DNA from: Rhexocercosporidium sp. MPI-PUGE-AT-0058
Taxonomy: Eukaryota > Ascomycota > Leotiomycetes > Helotiales
Assembly: GCA_020746875.1 (NCBI GenBank)
Contig: JAGTJL010000001.1
Location: 2,976,001-3,040,000 of the forward strand
Reading direction: 5' to 3'
DNA length: 64,000 bases
Of this stretch, positions 55,877 to 64,000 are shown in pieces (position 1 is the stretch's first letter; each line of letters starts with the position of its first letter). Position numbers and translations under genes: made by a program. The notes under the pieces were generated by a model. The model did no database searches and was not told the origin of the DNA. It saw nothing but the letters and a program-made list of their open reading frames with translations.

Positions 55877-56280
55877 CTATATTACGAGAATCTAAAAACT
55901 AAAGAAGATAGCAGAGCTCGAGAGAGCCGGATACTAAATACAGGAATGAATAAAAACTTAGTCCCATTGCTTAAGTCAGATAACGCGGCCGCATCGGGGA
56001 TGATCCTCGCACGTGATCGCTGCAGTGACTGAGAACTGTCACAATTAGTAAGTTAAAGGAAGAGTGACCCGCGGCCTTCCTAGAGGCTAAGGGAATATAG
56101 AATTTGCATTGATGCAAAGGCGGGAAGATATAATAGTAGGAGATATGCCTCTCGGTTATATAAAGCTAAGTATAGTGAGAAGCTTAGAGAGAAAAGAAAC
56201 AAAAGCTAGTTTTAGATTAGGCAAGGTAAATATTTGGGATCGCTAGCTAGCGAACGAGGGGCCTTTTCGGGCCCCTCGTT
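55877..56280 (+). mobile_element. LTR-like stretch, possible solo LTR
   Basis: This stretch differs from its A+T-rich surroundings: it contains G+C-rich patches, a TATATAAAG box at 56158-56166 and, some 90 bp downstream, a strong hairpin. A core promoter followed at short distance by a 3'-end-like signal is what an LTR looks like. I could not establish TG...CA ends or a target duplication, and there is no second copy in the window, so the call and both borders are tentative. Confidence 0.22.
56253..56280. repeat. perfect 11-bp inverted repeat (hairpin)
   Basis: The arms AACGAGGGGCC (56253-56263) and GGCCCCTCGTT (56270-56280) are exactly complementary, with a six-base TTTTCG loop. The arms are G+C-rich in an A+T-rich neighbourhood and are followed by AAAAG. 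It could be the tip of a repeat element or a 3'-end structure. Confidence 0.8.
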
Positions 56281-57603
56281 AAAAGTTAATAGTTTCTAGT
56301 AAGCGTGTGAATGGGGGGGTGAGCACGCCTGAGCACACCTGAGCCGAGCCTGAGCAAAGGCGGCGCTGCTCACATGAGACATACGGTTAGAAAGAACAAA
56401 CATTCCCGTGGTATAACAGCAAATATCTTATCAACAACTTCCCCAGAAGAAAAAATCAGCATTCTATAGCTTCACAAACCATCCTCGAGATCTCTGGAAA
56501 ATTGCCATGCTAGAACCCGAAGTTTTGTCAGCTCTTTCAAGCAGAGACGGGATATGACTCCAATTTGTTGAGAAGCGAAATTTTTGTTGAGTTTTACTGA
56601 GAGTTTCAGTAAACACATGTGTGTTTATATCCTATCGTCTGATAGAATTCACTTGGGCAGCGAACCAACTGTCCGAGACTCATTGGTAAGTGCGTGAGTC
56701 CTTAGAGCGTGTTCACTGCGTCCAATTTCGGCATTAAGATTATGTTCTAAACAAGAGGGAAAGCGATACTCCAGCATCGAACACTTCGACAATTTCATTT
56801 CCACCCAAAGACTTTTTCAGTCTGTTCGGACTTAAGAACAACTCGAGGCCAGGGGACTAGACAACGATCAGACAAGAAGCAGGCAACGATCTGACGAGGA
56901 GCAAGCCAAGTTGACATAGGGAGATGGAGAATCCCTCATATCTGACATGCGTAAGAAGACTCTACTCTACTCTACTGGAAAGATTGATGACAATCCCATT
57001 CCACGCAAGGAGGCTAATCTCTCGTTCTTCCTAGAAAGAGAAATAAGGCAGTGAAGGTAGAGGGAATGACAGCAAGCCTATTGCTGACGACATCAAAAAA
57101 CTTGAATAATATATAGGGAAAACAAGGAATACAAGGAAAACACATTGAATTCAAGGGGATCTACTACCTCCATATGCCTAGCCTACTACTAGGGATCGAG
57201 TCTCGTAAACCTCGCTGAATGCTTTGACTGTCTCGGAACTCGCTCAATGCTCAAGATTAACCTCAGCTGTGGAATTGCTGGCTTGGTATTGGAACCCACC
57301 TGATGCCTTTTGTACAGTACCTGGGTGGAACTCACATAATGGGGCCATTGGTTATGGAAGCTGCAGAAGAGGGACAAGATGCGCTCACGTTTGATACTTC
57401 GACTGATTGCAAATCATCCATCTTGTGGGTATTCTTTCGTTCTATCCGTTGTCTCATGCCCATGACAGAGTCTTCCTTGTAATACAAATCCTCTGGTCCG
57501 GCTCGAAGCTGTCAGTGTGCAAGCCTCCGTTCATCCCGTAAGACTCGTTCTCGTGTTTCTCATAACATAACATACATCATGCTCGTCGGCCCGGCCGGTA
57601 CCA
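56281..57603. other. gene-poor interval
   Basis: Begins with a G+C-rich patch with reiterated CCTGAGC units (about 56320-56355) bracketed by GTGAGCA and TGCTCAC. Then comes A+T-rich sequence and finally the ppg1 3' region. No gene was recognised. Confidence 0.4.
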
Positions 57604-58719
57604 TCACAAGAAGTAATCTGGCAATTGGCTCCCATCAGCGATCTTATCCTGATTCAGCTGATCTTTATGCAAATCATTCTCCGGAGCCGCAGCAAAAACA
57701 TTGAAGAATCTCTCTCCTGTATCGCTGACTTCCAATACACTCGCCATATTACCACACCTGTAGCAGTAATTCGGCGCGCTCCAGACGGTACTCAGACGAT
57801 CATCGTATAGGACTTGGTAGCCTTCTTGGCAGAGCTGATGCGCGCGGAGGATATGCGACATGTTGTTTACTTCGAGAAACTTCTTGACGACTTGTGCGCC
57901 GAAGGTATAACCTGCTCCACGGGGAGAGAGGGAGAATTCGTCGCGCTCGGGATCGGGATCTGACCAAACAAGGTCGGCCATGGGTCCTTCGTGGGGGATT
58001 TCACGGAAGCGGTCGATGATTTTGATTTGGTCTATTGAGTGGATTGAGGGGGAGAGGCCTAGCAGATGTCAATTAGCACCAAGTCCAACATCTGGAGGCG
58101 CAAGAAAAACATACCTCCATGTACGCAGAATATCTGGTCGTTGATGACAACACTGAGGGTAAGGAAATCAAACATGTCTGTAAAGTAGTGCCAAACATTG
58201 GCGTTTCCGTATTTCCTCGAGCACTCGGTGTAGAACCCATATGACTGTGTAACTCCTCTCGATTCATGGTTGCCCCGAATCAAATGCACGCGGTGTGGGT
58301 ATCGTAGCTTCAGACAAACAAGAAGGGAAATCGTCTCTACGCTGAACATGCCTCTATCAACATAGTCGCCTGGAAGAGTCAGCTTGCTTCAGCAGACCTA
58401 GACATATTATACATACCAAGAAATAAGTAATTCGTATCTGGGCACCATCCTCCGATCTTGAAGATCTCTATCAAGTCGTAGAATTGACCGTGGATATCCC
58501 CCACCACCGTAACAGGAGCTTGAACGTGCACCACATTACTCTCCTGCATCAACAGTTCCTTGGTCTTCGCACATATTGCCTCGATGACGGATTCGGCTAG
58601 GAGGTTCTTTTTATAGAGGCTCTCTATACATTGATCAAGATCGACCGAAGCTGGGGAAGGTCAGTTTCGAGCGTTCCAAAGACACGAGACATTCCTAACT
58701 CACAAGGCAGGCCAGGCAT
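57604..58719 (-). CDS. ppg1: PP2A-like Ser/Thr phosphatase Ppg1 catalytic subunit
   Basis: Four exons (58704-58719, 58417-58650, 58115-58369, 57604-58058) encode about 319 residues. The first has only 16 nt and gives MPGLP. The three phosphoesterase metal motifs are intact: [24 protein letters not shown] (formed across intron 2) and [32 protein letters not shown] and [16 protein letters not shown] follow, then [33 protein letters not shown] and [11 protein letters not shown]. The C-terminus is DYFL, the methylation tail of PP2A-type enzymes. DQIKIIDRF and FG-VV-KFL distinguish Ppg1 from PP4 and Sit4. In yeast Ppg1 acts with the Far complex in glycogen accumulation and mitophagy control. The subtype is inferred from these diagnostic positions. 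Confidence 0.92.
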
Positions 58720-59585
58720 ATTGCAAGCTCCGAGATGGATGGTTTCAAGGGATATTCGCAAATGTTATGACAACAAATGGCCAGGGATTATGGAGGGTGA
58801 TAGCCGCCACGAAGCTCTCGTGTTGACTGGGGTGGGAGCTTGAACTTGAGCTGGAGGGGGCAGATTCTGGCTGTAAAGAGTGCTGGCGCAACAACATGGT
58901 CGCTTCAACAACAGGCCTCAGGTCATGCTACAAGTGACAGAGTTTGGGGATTATGTTCTGGGTCAGCGGCAGCCTCTGACGCGCATTGTAAAGAAAGGTC
59001 GAGGGTCGATTATTCAGAATTCATAGAGGCGTTGGATTTGAATTGATGGCTGTAGGTGCCGGGTGCAATTTCCTCCAAGCTGCCGTAGCTAGCACGCCTC
59101 GCTTCCCGGAGCGTATCAACCTTTTTTCCGAGCCGTTAATGAATGAGTTTGCTCTCACGTTATCTGAACTCACCCTCACACTCACTCACCTTCAAAATCC
59201 TGGACGACGCTTTTCCATTCCATCCTCTCCTTCATCTGTACTTCTACTATTGTTGCATCGTCTGCATTTTAAAGCTCTTCTCCTACACTGTGTCTGTTGT
59301 TTGATCGCTATGCTTGTTTTGTCTTTCTGCTGAGTTTGGGGCCCATACGTCGTCATACTGGACTAGAGGCGCTGGTGAACGAACGGGATGATACATGCCA
59401 ATTCTGTCGCACAGCCGCTTCATCCCCTTTCAGTGTTTCTCAAATTTCGCTTTGACGACATTTGAAAGCCATTCTTCGATTTTCACATTCTGTTGGCGCT
59501 ACCTCTAATCCAGGTCGTCTACCATAGGCTTTGGCAACACGTCCTTTCTATGACTTCCTGATACGTCGGCCGATCACGACTGACT
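58720..59585. other. intergenic, divergent promoter of ppg1 and the zinc-knuckle gene
   Basis: 866 bp between the two start codons. The right half is C+T-rich on the plus strand, as expected for the leader of the next gene. No other feature was recognised. Confidence 0.45.
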
Positions 59586-62500
59586 ATGGCGACAACTCCA
59601 TGGCATCAAGGTGGCCAGCCTTTACATCAAAGCAATGGTTACTACCAGCAGCCTACCCAGCAACCAGTTCACCCGCCAATACAACAGCCTGTCCAGCGGA
59701 GGAAAACAAATCCCCCTCCAGTCTGCTTCAACTGTGGTGTCGAGGGCCACTTTCTCGTCGCTTGCCCTGAGGCTACCCGGAATACTCCTGGGTAAGTCGT
59801 TCTGTCCAAGATGCTCGATTGACTTTCACTTTCACTTTCACTTTCACTTCCATAATGCATTTGGTGGGATGGGACGAACCGCATCTGGCCTTAGCCTGTC
59901 GGCTACAGTCCACTCCACGTGCTTTGAAGCGACAGTTCAGGTTGCCTTTCATCTTCGAAGTCTCATTCTCATTCTCATGTTCGAACCAACGTCGATCTTG
60001 ACGCAAGTCCTCGTAACACCTACATCACTTGCACAAATCATATTCGCCATGGTACTGTTTAGGGGACGCTTCGCTAATAATCGTAGGGGTTTTAATCCAA
60101 CACCAAGACCACATCAGCAGGTCCCTGGTCCCAATTACCCTCCGCAAGCTCCACCAATTCAGCATCCTCCGTACCAACCTACTCCTCAGTATGGTAATGC
60201 AGGGCAGCAATACCCGTACAATCAGGTGCAGCCGCAACAACCATCTCAACCGCTGCAGCCCTATGGTCAACCTCAGCAGTTTGGTCAACCTCAGCAATAT
60301 GGCCAGCCTGGATATCAACCTAGTTTCCAACCACCCACGTACAGTCAATATCCTCCCAATGGTCCACCTCAATTTAGCACGCCGGTCTACCAAGGGCCCC
60401 CTCAACAATTCGCCCCTCCAGCTCCCGTGCCTTACCAGCAACCATCAAACCCCTACCCGCCGCAAAACTCTAGCTATGGAGGAGCTTATCAGGTAACGCC
60501 CGTACCATATCAAACGCCGCAGCAGCATCACAATCAATGGAACAACACGCCACCTGCAACAAGGCCTCAGTACCCACAGCAGCAGCGCCGCAGTTCTAGT
60601 CAGCGAGGCCACTCTGGAACCCCTTGCAATCAGATGCAGAGACAACGCTCACGGTCTCAGCAGGTACATCACAGCTCCGAGTCCGTTCATCCTACACCAC
60701 AGACCCCTGCTTCAATTCATGGCAGTGCCAACCAATCCTCCCGTCGAGGCTCGCTCATCCCCCCAAATGCCAAGCCTGAGAATGAATCAGAAGTCTCGAG
60801 CCGAGCTAGCACACCCTACGGCCGCTATGGGTCTGGCGATGACAGGCCACTGGATAACTTCAATCCCAATCCAGCTTCTTCAGCGAGCCATAATTACGAC
60901 ATGGATAAAGCTGAAGATGGCGAAGTAGGAGAGGCTGATGAAGAGGCGCTGTTTAACTGGGAATTCAAGCAAATTTTCAAGGAACCTGCTAGAGATGAGA
61001 CAGTTGCACTTGCACAACCATTGTCTGCCAACTTCAAATCCACCCCAGTGCCCCTTGTCCAAGCATGGAGTATGGACGTGCCATCAATCTCAAGATATGC
61101 CAGAAAGGAAAATCTGAAAGAGTTTGTCCGTCCTATCCGAGAATTGCCACAGTGGTCCTATCTGCAAGAAGATCCGGCTTTCTCGAGTACAAATCTAGAC
61201 GGGCCCTCTATCTCTTTTGAAGACCTTCCATTCTGGATTACTGTCCACCACCAAGAGATGGATATGCAAGTAAACGAAGAGCAAGTGGACGGATCGCTAG
61301 AGGACACACTTGATGAGCCGACGGAACTCTCCCGAAAACGCGGACGCCCAGACGAAGCTGAATCCAGTGGGACGTATCAAGGCCAAGGCAATGGCGAAGT
61401 CGTCATCGAGGGTTCTAATGATCACGACGATGGAAGCCCGCACGCCAAACGCTTCAAGACGGTGGCTGAAAAATATGAGGATGAGACGATGCAGACCCCA
61501 TCTGCGCGGACACCAGTCATTGGTTATAGATCTGGGACACCATGTGTCGAGACGCAAGGCGATGCTTGGGCTCCGGAACCGGGTGAAACTGCTAGTACGC
61601 CTCAAGACCCGACAGAAGCACTGTTGGCTTCGCTGGGAGTGACTGGCTCGCCCAAACCGGTCAAGAAAGAGCCAATTCCAGCTTATATGAACAATTTGGA
61701 AGAGCAACCACGTCGTCCATCTTCTCAACCACTTATTGATGCCCAACAGACTCCTCGCCCATCTCCATCGTCTCAGCCTGTCGGCGGGCCTCCGATCAAC
61801 AACCATCTCCCGCCTGATGTTCAGCATGGCCGTCCAACGAGCGGCGACAGTGGTCCGCCTGTGAACACTCAAAATGGTCCTCCCATGCATCCTCAGAATG
61901 GGTCTGATATCAACATGAGCAACCAACAAGGCCCACTAGTGAATCATCAGAATGGTCCTCAGATGGACATAAACAATCAGCAAGGACCGCCGATGGATAA
62001 CCACGCTCCACAATACGGTCCCCCTACCAACGCTCCATACGTTCATGGACAGCCCACAGCTCCGGCATACGGCCATGCGCCAGCAGGAAACTTCCCACAA
62101 GGCCATCAACCGTACGGTCCACCGGCAAATGTCTCTTACCAAAATGGCCCGCCACAAAGTTATGGACCACCAGCAAATGCACCCTATGTCAATGGACCGC
62201 CTGTACAAAATAACTATGGTCCACCCCAGCAAAGTCAGCCTCATTGGGCACCACCCCAGCACCAGCCCTTCTACCATGGCCAGCCCAATGCTCCACAAGG
62301 TTATGCTTCATATCCCCAACAACATAATGCCCAGTACGGAAACCCGCAATACGCTCCCGTTACAAACGCACCTTATCAAAACCCAACCGGTCCACAGTAT
62401 GGCCCTCAAAGAAATCCTTCTTTTAGTAACGTTCAACCTGTTCACGGAACTTATGGTCCACAAACACAAAGCAGCCCAACTCAATATATTCCACCTCAGG

Positions 62501-63098
62501 ACGGGAACTATGGCCCCAATGCGTATTCTAATGGCGCTCTGCAACCCCAATACAACCAAAATCCAGCAGGTAACTATCCTAATGCCAGCGGGCCACCAAA
62601 TCACAATCATTTTCCAAATGTACAACCTCAACAATCATTCCGGGGACCTAACGGAAGTGTCCCTCCACGGCAGGATTCTGGCTATATGAGTGCGCGAGGA
62701 TCCTACAGCAATGACACCGGTCCACAAGGATCCAACGTTAATCATGGTCACCCCGCCCCGCCCATACAAACAACTATGGATGGTACTTCAAGTCCCAAGC
62801 CTGAGCAGTCGTCGAATGAAGCAGACAACATATCAAGCCAGCAGATGACTCGCCAAGATAGTGACACTGGATCGCGAGCTACAGATTCTACAGGAACGCC
62901 ATTGAGTCCCACTTCGATGGAAATTCTGGGCAAATTGGAGCGCAGATCTAGTAGTACAAAGTCTGGAGATAAGAAGAAGGCAAAGGAGGCGGCTCGCAAG
63001 TTGAAAAGGCCACAGCCAGTCGTAGCTGAGGCATACAGGTTTGTAGACACATCTCACCGTACTTACAGTAGCTGACTGTCTATAGCCGTCGTTGGTAA
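59586..63098 (+). CDS. CCHC zinc-knuckle protein with Pro/Gln-rich repeats
   Basis: Three exons (59586-59791, 60087-63038, 63086-63098) encode about 1056 residues. Exon 1 holds one CCHC zinc knuckle, Cys47-Cys50-His55-Cys60 in CFNCGVEGHFLVAC, a single-stranded nucleic-acid-binding motif. The 295-nt first intron contains an ACTTTC repeat. Exon 2 is low-complexity: Pro/Gln/Tyr-rich at the start, a central part with a conserved-looking EALFNWEFKQIFKEP and ISRYARKENLKEFVRPIREL, acidic patches, then Gly-Pro-Pro/Asn repeats (about residues 640-970). The C-terminus is LERRSSSTKSGDKKKAKEAA and more basic residues. The last intron (47 nt, CTGAC branch) replaces a ten-residue read-through end by SRRW. 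An RNA-binding role is plausible but not shown; I do not recognise a named orthologue. Confidence 0.82.
59822..59850. repeat. ACTTTC tandem repeat in intron 1
   Basis: Four to five copies of a hexamer follow 30 bases after the donor site of the zinc-knuckle gene's first intron. It is a simple sequence repeat and likely polymorphic between strains. Confidence 0.8.
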
Positions 63099-63759
63099 AG
63101 GAAGTCGTGTCAATCGACGCATTCGACACATTGCAATCGATCTTGGACATCCTGAGCTTTACAGCATATAGTGTTGCGATGAGCTCTTTGGGGCTCGGCA
63201 AGCCTTCAAGTTTGATGGTTCGTTCCTGAGCACGAGTTTTGTCTTTTCTCGTAAATTATGTATGCATTTCGGCGATTGAGCACCCTCCGAAGGGACTCCC
63301 GGCTCGCTAGTCTTCTTTCTGCTATTTCTCGTTAGGCGTACTTATTGGTTGCTTTATTGTACAATGATTTTTATTCTGCATTTACTGCATTGCGAATTGG
63401 CTATGCCTTACTTCATTTCGCTAGGGAAGATAGTCTTGCTCGTCTATCTTTTTACTTCCCGTTATCGTTTCTATTGGGACAGATTCAAACTCTTGCTGAT
63501 TGACTGCACGATTGGCTTCTGTTGTTGTAGAGAGATAATGCAGCAAGCCCATGGCTCCTAGGTCCGTGCCAGAAGCCTCTTTATGTGGTGTTATTGAAAG
63601 TCAAATGTCAAAATGTATTTGTGTATTTGTGACCTGAAATTGGAAATATGCATTTCGCTTCTTCCCAAGAACAAGCCTCATAGTTCGTGGCTTCAACTGT
63701 TTGTATGATGTATTTTCTGGAATTCCGATGCTCACATACTATCTATGATTCGAATTAGC
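63099..63759. other. intergenic, convergent 3' regions
   Basis: This separates the stop codons of the zinc-knuckle gene (plus) and the gene at the right edge (minus). It is A+T-rich; I see only 3' UTR-type sequence. Confidence 0.45.
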
Positions 63760-64000
63760 TCACTTCACAAGTCTATCATGCTCGTTTTCATCGCTGCTTT
63801 CCTCGGCTTCTGAAGCCTCCTCGCTGGATTCCTCTTCACTTTCATCCTCGACCTCTTCGTCCTCTTCGTCACTTTCTTCCTCTTCGGTCTCCTCTTCCTC
63901 ATTCTCGCCTTCTGCCAACCAATCGTCAAGAGTCTTCTCTTTGCCTCCGCCCGGAGTAGCGCCAATTCCATTTGTAGCTGACGGTGATGTCCCTATCCTC
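63760..64000 (-). CDS. acidic C-terminus of a gene running off the right edge (partial)
   Basis: On the minus strand one frame is open from the window end to a TGA at 63760-63762. It reads GATPGGGKEKTLDDWLAEGE and then more than 40 residues that are mostly Glu, Asp and Ser, ending ENEHDRLVK. The frame has no start in the window, so about 79 C-terminal residues are visible. A TLDDWL segment followed by a Glu/Asp/Ser-rich tail resembles what I recall of beta subunits of the AP-3 adaptor in fungi, but this is a weak recollection; many nucleolar and chromatin proteins also end acidic. Confidence 0.6.
   Translation of the reverse strand, partial: RIGTSPSATNGIGATPGGGKEKTLDDWLAEGENEEEETEEEESDEEDEEVEDESEEESSEEASEAEESSDENEHDRLVK

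Noticed and set aside
60025..60441. Arg/Leu/Trp-rich minus-strand frame, with similar ones at 61297-61929 and 61936-62634
   Set aside because: Shadows of the Pro/Gln-rich zinc-knuckle protein.

Overview
The window is nuclear DNA of a filamentous ascomycete, probably Pezizomycotina and perhaps a leotiomycete; I cannot name the species. The grounds are many short GT-AG introns (about 44-131 nt, often with CTAAC or CTGAC branch sites), dispersed monocistronic genes, two heterokaryon-incompatibility (HET) proteins, a Zn2Cys6 regulator, a Sat4/Hal4-type kinase and an AA9 LPMO. Exon boundaries below were worked out by hand from splice signals, reading frame and protein-family continuity.

0-13 kb: a HIRAN-SNF2-RING helicase (-), a Zn2Cys6 transcription factor (-), a small Pmp3-family membrane protein hidden by an intron (+), a divergent histone H4 variant in six exons (-), an Svf1-like survival factor (-) and a Nit1-like amidase (-). 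13-21 kb: mitochondrial ribosomal protein uL11m (+), a Hal4/Sat4-type protein kinase with a long pyrimidine-rich leader (+) and the mitochondrial co-chaperonin Hsp10 (+), whose first coding exon holds only the ATG.

22-29 kb is an accessory and decaying segment: an AA9 LPMO pseudogene with at least two frameshifts and a nonsense codon, a Ser/Thr-rich frame that may be its tail, a secreted DJ-1/PfpI-like protein, an orphan open exon and a fragment of an M3 metallopeptidase. 29-32.5 kb is a tight housekeeping block: Pop5 (+) and Gpn2 (-) have stop codons 9 bp apart, and Gpn2 and Bub3 (+) share a 378-bp divergent promoter.

32.7-49 kb: a HET protein (-), a secreted FAD-dependent oxidoreductase with a probable one-base homopolymer frameshift (-), a 1.5-kb strand-skewed block without a gene, a 1206-residue disordered charged nuclear-type protein (-), a Bqt4-like inner nuclear membrane protein (-) and RhoGDI (+). 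49-57.6 kb is gene-poor and A+T-rich. It holds one HET gene, a small cysteine-containing orphan exon and an LTR-like stretch with an 11-bp perfect hairpin. 57.6-64 kb: a Ppg1-type phosphatase (-), a CCHC zinc-knuckle protein rich in Pro and Gln (+) and the acidic C-terminus of a gene that runs off the right edge (-).

The most notable items are the histone H4 variant (extended at both ends, altered tail lysine pattern, GC-AG intron and 16-nt microexon), the LPMO pseudogene, and the small genes and relics that single-frame ORF calling misses. I found no tRNA, rRNA, CRISPR array or intact transposon.
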